A DNA stretch of 64,000 nt from Acidimicrobiia bacterium. Lineage in GTDB: Bacteria; Actinomycetota; Acidimicrobiia; IMCC26256; PALSA-610. Shown here one piece after another: positions 8,509-16,410 of this stretch. The notes beneath the pieces were generated by a model. It searched no databases and was not told where the DNA came from. It saw only the letters and a list, made by a program, of their open reading frames with translations. The first letter of the stretch is position 1, and every line of letters begins with the position of its first letter. Made by a program: the position numbers and the translations under genes. The stretch is from positions 793,965 through 857,964 of the forward strand of contig BPGH01000001.1 of the NCBI GenBank assembly GCA_026002935.1, given 5' to 3'.

Positions 8509-9710
8509 GCGATCGCCCCGGCCTCCCGCAGGCGCGTGATCTCCTCGGGACCCATCCCGACGCCCGCGAGGACCTCGTCGGTGTGCTCCCCGACCTCCGG
8601 CGCGCGCCGGCGGATCTCCAGCCCGCGGCCGTCGAACTGGACCGGCGCGGACGTGAGCCGCGCCGTCGGGTGACCGGGGACCGCGGGCATGTAGCCGTTG
8701 GCCTCCACCTGCGGGTCGGCGATCACCTCGGCCGGCGAGGCCATCACCGACCAGATCGTGTCCTCGGCCGACAGCCGCTCCTTCAGCTCGGCGAGGGTCA
8801 GCGAGCCGATCCGCTCCACGAACCGGTCGTACAGCTCGTCGACGCGCTCGGTGCGCGCCTCGGTGGTCGCGTAGCGGGGGTCGTCGATCAGCTCCTCGAG
8901 CCCGAGCGCCCGGCACGCGGGGGCCCAGAACCGCTCCTGGTCGAGCATGTTGAGGCTGAGCCAGCGGTCGTCGGCGGTCCGGTACGAGCCGACGATCACG
9001 GTGCCGCTGACCGCCCGCCCGGGGACGTGGGGGCTCGGCTCGACGCCGGTCGCGGCGGTCGACACGAGGTCGACCGACAGGGTCCACACCGCGGCACCCA
9101 GCAACGACACGTCGACGACCGTCGGTTCGCCGGTGCGCTCGCGCCGGAACAGCGCGGCGGCGATGCCGCCGGCGAGGAACGCGCCGCTCGGCGCGTCGCC
9201 GATCGCGCCGCGCGACAGCACGAGCGGCGCGCCCTTGGGGGTGAGGAGGTGCCCGAACCCGCCGCGCGCCCAGTACGAGACGGCGTCGAACCCGCCCTGG
9301 TCGGCGTCGGGCCCCCGCAGTCCCTGGCCGCTGCCGATCGCGTACACGCAGCGGGGGTTGACCGCCCAGACGTGCTCGGGCATCAGGCGGAGCTTCTCGC
9401 GGGCGCCGGGCAGGAAGCTGGTGATGAACACGTCGGCCCACCCGACGAGCGCGTCGAGCGCGTCGCGGCCGGCGTCGGAACGGAGGTCGATCGCGACGCT
9501 CCGCTTGTTGCGGTTGAACGTCTCGAACAGGATGTTGAAGCCCTCGGCGTCGGGCACGACCCCGAGCTTGGCGTAGTGGCGCAGCGGGTCACCCGTGGGC
9601 CGCTCGACCTTGACGACGTCGGCACCCCACTCGGCGAGGATCGCCGCCGCCGAGGGGACGAAGCCCTGTTCCGCGACCTCGAGCACCTTCACGCCGTCGA
9701 GTACGCCCAC
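8505..9710 (-). CDS. CaiB/BaiF (family III) CoA transferase
   Basis: 401 residues. Family features run along the protein: LKVLEVAEQGFVPSAAAILAEWGADVVKVERP at the N-terminus (positions 8-39), RNKRSVAIDLRS, a GDAPSGAFLAGG active-site region and the VDVSLLGAAVW helix. These cytosolic enzymes move CoA between acyl-CoA and an organic acid. The 3' end is translationally coupled to the FAH gene. Its start lies 181 bp from the divergently read crcB gene and riboswitch. Confidence 0.9.
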   Translation of the reverse strand: MGVLDGVKVLEVAEQGFVPSAAAILAEWGADVVKVERPTGDPLRHYAKLGVVPDAEGFNILFETFNRNKRSVAIDLRSDAGRDALDALVGWADVFITSFLPGAREKLRLMPEHVWAVNPRCVYAIGSGQGLRGPDADQGGFDAVSYWARGGFGHLLTPKGAPLVLSRGAIGDAPSGAFLAGGIAAALFRRERTGEPTVVDVSLLGAAVWTLSVDLVSTAATGVEPSPHVPGRAVSGTVIVGSYRTADDRWLSLNMLDQERFWAPACRALGLEELIDDPRYATTEARTERVDELYDRFVERIGSLTLAELKERLSAEDTIWSVMASPAEVIADPQVEANGYMPAVPGHPTARLTSAPVQFDGRGLEIRRRAPEVGEHTDEVLAGVGMGPEEITRLREAGAIA

Positions 9711-9805
9711 GCCGCCTCCCCGTCGCTCCCCGGGACCCCGCGCAGGTTATGACGTGGGCGTCAGGTCTGCGAGGCGCGGGCGCGCCGCGGGCCGCCACGA
9801 CGCCC

Positions 9806-9858
9806 GCGGCGACGGGGCCCGCCCGCAACCGCGGTCCGACCGCCGACGGCTCCTACCC
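9806..9858 (+). promoter_or_regulatory. Fluoride riboswitch (crcB motif)
   Basis: The stretch GGCGACGGGGCCCGCC (9808-9823), CAACCGC with a short hairpin, then CGACGGCTCCTACC (9844-9857) follows the fluoride riboswitch plan closely: 5' GGCGAUGnGGnCCGCC, AACnGC, 3' UGAUGGCnCCUAC. Two T-to-C changes turn the usual GATG into GACG in both conserved arms. It lies 34 nt upstream of a crcB homologue on the same strand, which is the classical target. Fluoride binding would switch on the exporter. Confidence 0.8.
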
Positions 9859-9891
9859 TCGGGCCCTCCGAGTCGACGACGGAGGTGTGGG

Positions 9892-10266
9892 TTGGGCCGT
9901 TCACTGCTGATCGCCGCCGCCGGGGCGGTGGGTGCGCTCGCCCGCCACCACCTCCAGGGCCTCGTCAACCGGTTCTACGCCGGGGCGTTCCCGCTCGGCA
10001 CCTTCGTGGTCAACGTCAGCGGCTGCTTCGTGCTCGGCGTGCTGTCCAGCGCCCTGACCGAGCGGTACGCGGTGCATCCCGACGTGCGCACCGCCCTCAC
10101 GGTCGGGCTGCTCGGCGCGTACACGACGTACTCGACGTTCGCGCTGGAGACGGTGCGCGCCGGTGAGGGCGGCGCGCCCGGCATCGCGGTCGCGAACGTG
10201 GCCGCGTCGGTCGTCGCCGGGCTCGTCGCCGTGCGGCTCGGCATCACCGTCGGGAGGATGCTCTGA
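9892..10266 (+). CDS. crcB: Fluoride ion channel CrcB/Fluc
   Basis: 124 residues in four hydrophobic helices. The family signature GALARHHLQGL is near the N-terminus, followed by PLGTFVVNVSGCFVLG (Asn in helix 2) and GLLGAYTTYSTFALE in the third helix with the Phe/Thr residues of the fluoride pore. CrcB forms dual-topology dimers in the inner membrane that let fluoride out. TTG 9892 is preferred because GGAGG at 9881-9885 gives a 6-nt spacing and no in-frame ATG or GTG is near. It is regulated by the riboswitch just upstream. Confidence 0.9.
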   Translation: MGRSLLIAAAGAVGALARHHLQGLVNRFYAGAFPLGTFVVNVSGCFVLGVLSSALTERYAVHPDVRTALTVGLLGAYTTYSTFALETVRAGEGGAPGIAVANVAASVVAGLVAVRLGITVGRML

Positions 10267-10299
10267 GGCGCGAGGGGCCGGTGACGATCGGGGCGCGCG

Positions 10300-11349
10300 T
10301 CAGCCGCGCAGCGCCGCCACGTCCGACCGCGACGCCCGGTCGAGTGCGCGCTGGACGAGGGCCTCGACCATCGCCCCGATGTGCTCGAACCCCTCGCCGA
10401 CGGTCTTGCCCATCAGGAAGCGCGCGTGGATCCCCTCGAGGATGATCGCGAGCTTGTACGTCGCGAGGATCTCGTAGAAGTCGAGCTGCGACACGTCACG
10501 CCCCGAACGGTGCGCGTAGCGCTCGACGATCTCGTCGCGCGTCGCGAAGCCGGCGCGCGTGTCGATCGCGGCGCCGACGCCGGGCGTCGCGCCGTCGTCC
10601 TGGGCCCAGTAGACGAGGAACAGCCCGAGGTCCGCCAGGGGGTCGCCGAGCGTCGCCATCTCCCAGTCGAGCACGGCGACGATCCGGCCGGGGTCGTCCG
10701 GGGCGAGCATCGTGTTGTCGAGCCGGTAGTCGCCGTGGACGATCGTCGGGGGCGGCGAGGCCGGCACCGCCGCCCGCAGCCGGCGCGCGAGCTCGTCGAC
10801 GGCGGGGAGCTCGCGGGTCTTCGACCGCTCCCACTGCTCGCCCCACCGCCGGACCTGCCGCTCGACGTAGCCGTCGGGGCGCCCGAAGCCGGCGAGCCCG
10901 ACCGCCTCGTAGTCGACGGCGTGGACGGCGACGAGCACGTCGACGAGCTCGTCGGAGCACCGGCGCGCGTCGGCGGGTGAGAGCCGTGCCATCTGGTCGG
11001 GCGTGCGCAGGATCACGCCGTCGACCTTCTCCATCACGTAGAAGGGGGCGTCGTTGACGGACTCGTCGTCGCAGAACGCGAGGGGCCGCGGCACCGGGAC
11101 GTCGGTCGGCGCGAGGGCCCGCAGCACGGTGTACTCGCGGCGCATGTCGTGGGCGGTCGGCAGGACGTGCCCGAGCGGCGGCCGGCGGAGGACCCACTCG
11201 TGCTCCCCGTCACCGACCAGGTACGTGAGGTTGGAACGCCCGCCCGCGACGAGCGTCGCGTGGAGCGGGCGGTCGCCGGCACCCTCGACGTGGGCGGCGA
11301 ACCAGGGCCGGAGGCGGGCGAGGTCGACGCCCGGCGGCGTGTCGGTCAC
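10300..11349 (-). CDS. APH-family phosphotransferase (acyl-CoA dehydrogenase-associated type)
   Basis: 349 residues from GTG 11349. Kinase-like features are VAGGRSNLTYLV (nucleotide loop), WVLRRPPLGHVLPTAHDM (Lys/Arg strand typical of ACAD10-like members), catalytic HGDYRLDNTM and metal-binding DWEMATLGDP. This subfamily, usually annotated 'phosphotransferase family protein', often accompanies acyl-CoA dehydrogenases; no such gene is adjacent here. It is probably a cytosolic small-molecule kinase with unknown substrate. Confidence 0.88.
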   Translation of the reverse strand: MTDTPPGVDLARLRPWFAAHVEGAGDRPLHATLVAGGRSNLTYLVGDGEHEWVLRRPPLGHVLPTAHDMRREYTVLRALAPTDVPVPRPLAFCDDESVNDAPFYVMEKVDGVILRTPDQMARLSPADARRCSDELVDVLVAVHAVDYEAVGLAGFGRPDGYVERQVRRWGEQWERSKTRELPAVDELARRLRAAVPASPPPTIVHGDYRLDNTMLAPDDPGRIVAVLDWEMATLGDPLADLGLFLVYWAQDDGATPGVGAAIDTRAGFATRDEIVERYAHRSGRDVSQLDFYEILATYKLAIILEGIHARFLMGKTVGEGFEHIGAMVEALVQRALDRASRSDVAALRG

Positions 11350-11386
11350 GCGCCGGAGATTAGGCGTCGGCCGCGGGCCCGGTCGC

Positions 11387-11731
11387 CTAGGCGATGCGCG
11401 ACTCGCGCGGCTGCACCGGCTGGCCGTTGCCACGCGGGTAGCGCGCGACGCGACCGACCGGCATGTCGACGCGGAACCCGGCGGCGGCGCGTTCCTCCTC
11501 GGACTCCCCGCCCCAGAACCCGTACTCGCGGTTCTCGCGCGCCCAGCTGCGGCAGTCGCCCAGCACCACGCACGTGCGGCAGACGGCGCGCGCCTGCGCC
11601 TCGCGCACGGCACGCGCCTCCGGCCGCTCGCCGGGCGGTGCGAAGAACAGGCGGTGCTGTCCGCGGCACGCGGCCTGCTCGGTCCACTTGAGGGGCGTGA
11701 AGATGAGGCTCGACACCGACTCGGCGGCCAT
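11387..11731 (-). CDS. WhiB family iron-sulfur transcriptional regulator
   Basis: 114 residues. The four cluster-ligating cysteines are Cys22, Cys51, Cys54 and Cys60 (AACRG ... CRTCxxxxxC), followed by the family G-V/F-W-GG turn as GFWGGESEEER and a basic C-terminal tail. WhiB proteins hold a 4Fe-4S cluster and bind the primary sigma factor to control development, redox or stress genes in actinobacteria. The paralogue (WhiB1, 2, 3 or 7) cannot be assigned. The gene is divergent from a LysR gene across 240 bp that is unusually AT-rich for this window. Confidence 0.95.
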   Translation of the reverse strand: MAAESVSSLIFTPLKWTEQAACRGQHRLFFAPPGERPEARAVREAQARAVCRTCVVLGDCRSWARENREYGFWGGESEEERAAAGFRVDMPVGRVARYPRGNGQPVQPRESRIA

Positions 11732-11857
11732 GGGCTGCTCCTCGGGAAGGTGGCGACGGCGGCGAGCCCGGGGATCGGCGGGGGGTCCGGAACCCCGGGG
11801 CTCGTCGTCGCACCCAAGTGAAGCCGATCACAAGTCCATCTGTCAAAGAACTGGAAG

Positions 11858-11878
11858 CGATAGAATCCATCGGTATCG
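11858..11878. promoter_or_regulatory. LysR-type operator candidate (T-N11-A dyad)
   Basis: CGATA at 11858-11862 and TATCG at 11874-11878 form a perfect 5-bp dyad separated by exactly 11 nt, which is the T-N11-A layout of LysR-type regulator sites. It sits in the divergent WhiB/LysR spacer, 93 bp ahead of the LysR start, the usual autoregulatory position. Assignment to this LysR protein is inference. Confidence 0.5.
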
Positions 11879-11971
11879 GAGATTGAGAGTCCCAACGGGG
11901 CGCCGGCCGGGCCCGGGGCGGCGCCGGCCGGGGCGGCCGGGGCGGGTCGGGTGGGCTGCGAGGAGGGCGCC

Positions 11972-12853
11972 GTGGAGATCCGCCAGCTCGAGGCGCTGCT
12001 GGCCGTGGCCGAGGAGGGGTCGTTCACCGCGGCCGCGGACCGCCTGCGCACCGTCCAGTCGAACGTGTCCGGGCACGTGCGCCAGCTCGAGGCCGACCTC
12101 GGCGTGCAGCTCCTCGTCCGCAACCGCGGGGGCACGGTGCCCACCGAGTTCGGCGCGAAGGTCCTCGAGCACGCCCGCGCGATCCGCCGCGAGATCGAGG
12201 CGTTGCGCCAGGACCTGTCGATGCTCCAGGGGCTGGAGGTCGGCCGCGCCGCCCTCGGGGTGGTCGGCACCGTCAGCCGTTGGCTCGTGCCGCCGCTCGT
12301 CGCCGAGATGCGCCGGGCCGCGCCCGGGCTGTCGCTGCGGGTCACGGAGGGGGCGTCGGAGCGCCTCGCGGCCGAGGTCGCGGGGAGCGAACTGGCGGCC
12401 GCCGTGGTGACCGAGCCGGTGACCGACGCACGCCTCGTCGTCGAGCACCTGCGCGACGAGGCGCTCGTGGGGCTCGTGCCCGCGCACCTCGACCTCGGCG
12501 TCCCCGAGCCGGTCCCGCTCGGCGACCTGGCGGCGCACCCGCTGATCCTGCCGCCGACCGGCAACCCGCTGCGGGACGAGGTCGACGAGGCGGCCCGGGA
12601 GGGGCGCGTCACGCTGCGCGTCCCCGTCGAGGTGGAGGGCATCCGGCTCATCGGCGACCTGGTCGCCGCGGGCGTGGGGCTGTCGATCGTGCCCGAGACC
12701 GCGATCCCCGACGGCCCCGGGCTGCGGCGGGTGGCCATCGCGCACATGCCGCCGAGACGGCTCGCGCTCGTGCGGGCGCGCGGCGCGCCGCTCACGCTCG
12801 CCGACCAGATGATGGTCGACGTCGTCACGCGCCTGGTGCGCGAGCACACCTAG
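11972..12853 (+). CDS. LysR family transcriptional regulator
   Basis: 293 residues from GTG 11972, chosen because AGGAGGG lies just upstream and the protein then opens with the classic EIRQLEALLAVAEEGSF helix. A winged helix-turn-helix occupies about residues 1-60 (TAAADRLRTVQSNVSGHVRQL), followed by a dimerisation helix and a periplasmic-binding-like effector domain (roughly residues 90-290). It probably represses or activates its own promoter and a nearby target. The divergent WhiB gene is a possible but unproven target. The effector is unknown. Confidence 0.92.
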   Translation: MEIRQLEALLAVAEEGSFTAAADRLRTVQSNVSGHVRQLEADLGVQLLVRNRGGTVPTEFGAKVLEHARAIRREIEALRQDLSMLQGLEVGRAALGVVGTVSRWLVPPLVAEMRRAAPGLSLRVTEGASERLAAEVAGSELAAAVVTEPVTDARLVVEHLRDEALVGLVPAHLDLGVPEPVPLGDLAAHPLILPPTGNPLRDEVDEAAREGRVTLRVPVEVEGIRLIGDLVAAGVGLSIVPETAIPDGPGLRRVAIAHMPPRRLALVRARGAPLTLADQMMVDVVTRLVREHT

Positions 12854-12875
12854 CCCGTGGCCCGTGCCGGGCGGT

Positions 12876-13640
12876 TCAGCCCGCGGCGGGCACGAAGGAG
12901 GTGCCGAGCACCTCGACGGCGCGCGCCAGGCCGGCGACCTCCAGGCGGTCGACCCCCGGGGCGGCGCCGGGGTGCTCCTCGATGCGCAGGCGCCCGCCGC
13001 CCGGCCAGACCAGGTCGAGCGCCCCGGCCGCCTCGTGCTCGGGCCCGCCCCCGAGCAGCCCCTCGTACAGGGCCCGCGCGCCCGGGAGGTCGGTGGTGCG
13101 CAGCACGACGCGCACCAGCCGGGCCGGCGGGCCGTCGTGGGGGACGGGGTCGGCCCACCAGCGCGGGTGCGCGTTCGGACCGTTCGCGGCCACGTGGGCC
13201 AGCAGCGCGCGGCGGGTCGGGAAGTCGCCGTGCGACTCGGCGAGCTGCACGACCGTGCCGTGCGCCTCCCGTGGCAGGAGGAACGCCTCCTTCCAGTACG
13301 GGTCGCTCGTGTCGACGTTGACCGGCGAGCACCCCGCGGCCCGGACCCGGTCGAGCGCGGCGGCGAGGTCGGGCACCTTGAAGGTCAGGTGGTGGGGGCC
13401 GCACCCGTGGCGGGCGACGAAGCGCGCGAGGAAGTCGTTGCGCTCCGTGTCCCACGGTTCGAGGAGCTCGACGCTCATGCCCTCGCCGTCGGCGGTGCCG
13501 ACCCACACCTGCATCGGCCGGAAGCCGACGGCCTGGCCGCCGAACACGACCGTGCCGCCCAGCTCGCCGGTCAGGAAGCGCAGCGCGGGGGCCGTGTCGG
13601 CAGCGGCCAGCGCGACGTGGTCGAGATCGGTTCGCTGCAT
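12876..13640 (-). CDS. VOC family protein (glyoxalase/dioxygenase-like, two modules)
   Basis: 254 residues. Two vicinal-oxygen-chelate modules are visible: the first from LDHVALAAADT through MSVELLEPWDT, HHLTFKVPDL and VVQLAES, the second from RLVRVVLRTTDLPGARALY to LRIEEHPG. His and Glu residues in these strands could bind one metal, as in glyoxalase I and methylmalonyl-CoA epimerase. It is convergent with the LysR gene. The substrate is unknown. Confidence 0.85.
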   Translation of the reverse strand: MQRTDLDHVALAAADTAPALRFLTGELGGTVVFGGQAVGFRPMQVWVGTADGEGMSVELLEPWDTERNDFLARFVARHGCGPHHLTFKVPDLAAALDRVRAAGCSPVNVDTSDPYWKEAFLLPREAHGTVVQLAESHGDFPTRRALLAHVAANGPNAHPRWWADPVPHDGPPARLVRVVLRTTDLPGARALYEGLLGGGPEHEAAGALDLVWPGGGRLRIEEHPGAAPGVDRLEVAGLARAVEVLGTSFVPAAG

Positions 13641-13673
13641 CGGCTCGATCGGCTCGCTCGCTCGGGGGAGGGG

Positions 13674-14489
13674 TCAGTCGGCGCCCGCGGGCGGGCCGCC
13701 CGCGGGTCCGGCGACGGCCGGTCCGCGGCCCGCACGGGTGACGCGGTTCGCGATCAACCACCCGATCGCGAGCACGGCGAGCCCGCCGACGGCGTCGAGA
13801 ACGTAGTGGTTGCCGGTCACGACGATCACCACGACCGTCAGGAAGGGGTAGGCGATCGCGAGCGCCTTCGCCCAGGTGCGCCGTACCCGCGGCGCGAACA
13901 CGAGCGCGCACCACGTCGCCCAGGCGACGTGGACGCTCGGCATCGCGGCGAACTGGTTGGAGATCCGGCTCACCGCACCCGAGTTGAAGCTCCAGAACGT
14001 GGGGTACTCGGCGAGCGTGTCGACGAAGCCGTAGCCGACGTCGGAGTACACGTCGAGCAGCCGGGGGGGCATGAGCGGGAAGAGGCGGAACCCGACGAGC
14101 GCGAGCGCAGTCGTGATCGCGAGGGTGTTGCGGTAGAGCGGGTACTCGTCGCTGAACCGCCGGAACAGGTACACGCCGGCCGCGATCGTGACGACGAAGT
14201 GGAGCGAGCCGTAGAAGTAGTTCGCGCCGATGACGAGCGGTTTGAACCCGAGCGCCCAGTCCTGGACCGTCTCCTCGTGGTACAGGCCGAGCAGCCGCTG
14301 CAGGTCGATCAGCCACTGCGCGTTCCGCAGGGCGCTCGAGGCGTTGTCGGCGTTCCAGTTCCGGATGCTCGAGTAGACGAAGTAGAACGCGACGATCGCG
14401 AGCACCTCCGCCCACCAGTAGAGGGTCCGCCCGTCGCGCAGCCGCCGCCCGCCGGGAAGCCCGCGCCGCGCCGCGGCGTCGGTCCTCAC
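13674..14489 (-). CDS. PAP2-family membrane phosphatase / inositol phosphorylceramide synthase-like
   Basis: 271 residues from GTG 14489, which overlaps the upstream stop by 4 bp. Six or so membrane helices surround PAP2-type catalytic pieces: AAMPSVHVAWATW (His in the SxxH motif) and a later VTGNHYVLDAVGG (second His and the Asp). The PLMPPRLL segment resembles the Aur1/Ipt1-like PAP2 branch that moves phosphoinositol or phosphate groups between lipids. It is translationally coupled to the flippase-like gene, suggesting joint work on a membrane lipid or glycan. Confidence 0.85.
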   Translation of the reverse strand: MRTDAAARRGLPGGRRLRDGRTLYWWAEVLAIVAFYFVYSSIRNWNADNASSALRNAQWLIDLQRLLGLYHEETVQDWALGFKPLVIGANYFYGSLHFVVTIAAGVYLFRRFSDEYPLYRNTLAITTALALVGFRLFPLMPPRLLDVYSDVGYGFVDTLAEYPTFWSFNSGAVSRISNQFAAMPSVHVAWATWCALVFAPRVRRTWAKALAIAYPFLTVVVIVVTGNHYVLDAVGGLAVLAIGWLIANRVTRAGRGPAVAGPAGGPPAGAD

Positions 14490-15487
14490 GCGGTCCGCTC
14501 CGGGGTGCGCCCCGGGGCGTGCCGCCGGTCGCCGACCGCGAACGCGGGCGCGCCGAGCATCGAGACCACGAGCGTCGAGAAGAACCACAGCAGGCCCACC
14601 GCGATGGCCTGGGCGTTGCTGACGCCCGGCCACGGCGCGAGGAAGAGCACCAGCGCGCCCTCGCGCACGCCCAGGCCGTTGAACGACAGCGGCAGCACCT
14701 GCAGCATCGCGACCGCGGGGACGTACACGAACGCGCCGGCGAGCGGGATCGGCAGGTCGAGCGCGCGCAGGATGAGGGCCACCGACACGACGACCGACAC
14801 CTGGTACGCGAGCGCGGTGCCGAGCACCGGTACGAGCTGGCCGGGGTCGCGCCGCAGCCGGTCGACCCCGGTGTGCACCGCGCCGACGAACCGCATCCAG
14901 TTCTCGTGCTCGGCGAACCGGCCCGCGATCCGGGGGTGCCCGGCGAGGTACAGCACGACGCCCAGCAGCGCGAGCGTCACCCCCGCGATCAGGAGCGTGA
15001 GCCAGGCGCGCCGCTGGTCGAGCAGCGACGGGCGCGCGACGTACCCGACGAAGATGAGCAGGGGGAGCGCGACGAATCCCGTCAGCCGCTCGAGCGCGAC
15101 CGACGCGAACCCCGTCGACGACGACCCGACGGCCGCCGAGACCCGGGTGACGCGCAGCACGTCGCCACCGATCGTGGACGGCAGCACGTTGCCGACGAAG
15201 TTGCCCGCGAGGTAGTGGCCGAGGAGGGTGCGCAGCGGGACGTGCTCGCCGAACACCGCGAGGACGCGCTGCCAGCGCCAGGCGCTCAGCACGACCCCCA
15301 GGAACGTCGTGCCGAGCGACGCGGCGAGCAGCGAGATCGTGAGGACGTGGTGGCGGTCGGGGACGAGCTCCTCGGGGTCGGGGGCCTTGGCGACGAGCAC
15401 GGCGAGCAGCGCCACGCTCACGAGGATGCGCAGCCAGAACCGGAACCCGGCACGGGCCCGGGGCGCGACGGGGCCGTCGTCGCTCAT
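14486..15487 (-). CDS. Lysylphosphatidylglycerol synthase TM-region / UPF0104 flippase-like membrane protein
   Basis: 333 residues with about eight membrane helices. Family motifs are WRWQRVLAVFG, LLGHYLAGNFVGNVLPSTIGGDVLRV and the C-terminal LPLSFNGLGVREGALVLFL. These match the integral domain of MprF-type proteins and the stand-alone UPF0104/AglD family, thought to flip or transfer lipid-linked groups. The cytosolic aminoacyl-transferase domain of MprF is absent. It overlaps the PAP2 gene by 4 bp. Confidence 0.85.
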   Translation of the reverse strand: MSDDGPVAPRARAGFRFWLRILVSVALLAVLVAKAPDPEELVPDRHHVLTISLLAASLGTTFLGVVLSAWRWQRVLAVFGEHVPLRTLLGHYLAGNFVGNVLPSTIGGDVLRVTRVSAAVGSSSTGFASVALERLTGFVALPLLIFVGYVARPSLLDQRRAWLTLLIAGVTLALLGVVLYLAGHPRIAGRFAEHENWMRFVGAVHTGVDRLRRDPGQLVPVLGTALAYQVSVVVSVALILRALDLPIPLAGAFVYVPAVAMLQVLPLSFNGLGVREGALVLFLAPWPGVSNAQAIAVGLLWFFSTLVVSMLGAPAFAVGDRRHAPGRTPERTA

Positions 15488-15566
15488 CGGCCGACAGCCT
15501 AGGGGCGGGGGGCGTGGCGTTCCGACGGTCTGGCGCGCCGGCGCGGCCGCGGGTGAGCATGGGCGG

Positions 15567-16388
15567 GTGCGCGTGCGGACCGACGACGGGGTGGAGCTGG
15601 CGGTCGAGGTGGCGGGCGGCGGGCCGCCGTTGCTCCTCGTGCACGGCTTCGGCGGCGCGAAGGAGGACTTCGCCGACCACGTCCCCGCCCTCGCCCGCGA
15701 CCACACCGTGGTCCGTTTCGACCACCGCGGGCACGGCGAGAGCGGGAAGCCGGCGGAGCCGGCGGCGTACTCGTTCGAGCGCCTCGTCCTCGACACGCTC
15801 GCCGTCGCCGACGCGCTCGGCTTCGGGCGGTTCCGCCTGCTCGGCCACTCGATGGGCGGGATGGTCGCCCGCGAGCTCGTGCTGCACCACCCGGCGCGCG
15901 TCGAGGCCCTCGTGCTGATGGACACCTCGCCCGGGCCGATCCCCGGCTGGGACCCGTCGCTGCTCGACGTCGCCGCGGAGGTCGCGCTCACCCGGGGCAA
16001 GGACGAGCTGAAGGCGCTGCTCGACGCGTTCTCCCCGCTCGACACGCCCGCGTACCTCCGGCTGCTGGAGGAACGGCCGGGCTACCGCGAGTTCTGCGAC
16101 GCGAAGTGGGAGGCGCTCTCGGAGGTCATGTGGGCGTCGCTGGTGCGGGCGATCGCCCGCCAGCCCGACCGGCTCGCGGACCTCGCGCGGATCACGTGCC
16201 CGACGCTCGTCGTCGTCGGCGAGCAGGACGAGCCGTTCCTCGACGTGTCGCGGGCGATGGCCGACACGATCCCGGGCGCCGTGCTGCACGTCGTGCCCGA
16301 CGCCGGGCACTCGCCGCAGTTCGAGAACCCGCAGGCCTGGGCCGCGGCGATCGCCGGGTTCCTGGCCGGCCGGGTCGCGACCCGCTGA
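15567..16388 (+). CDS. Alpha/beta hydrolase
   Basis: 273 residues from GTG 15567 (GTG 15573 is possible). The fold is clear: LLLVHGFGGAKED (oxyanion hole), FDHRGHGES, nucleophile elbow GHSMGGM, acid near GEQDEPFLD and catalytic His in AGHSPQFENP. The Ser nucleophile suggests an esterase, lipase or C-C hydrolase. The ThDP-enzyme gene follows after 22 bp on the same strand, so the two may act together. Confidence 0.9.
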   Translation: MRVRTDDGVELAVEVAGGGPPLLLVHGFGGAKEDFADHVPALARDHTVVRFDHRGHGESGKPAEPAAYSFERLVLDTLAVADALGFGRFRLLGHSMGGMVARELVLHHPARVEALVLMDTSPGPIPGWDPSLLDVAAEVALTRGKDELKALLDAFSPLDTPAYLRLLEERPGYREFCDAKWEALSEVMWASLVRAIARQPDRLADLARITCPTLVVVGEQDEPFLDVSRAMADTIPGAVLHVVPDAGHSPQFENPQAWAAAIAGFLAGRVATR

Positions 16389-16410
16389 GCCGCCGGCCGG
16401 AGGAGGAGCC

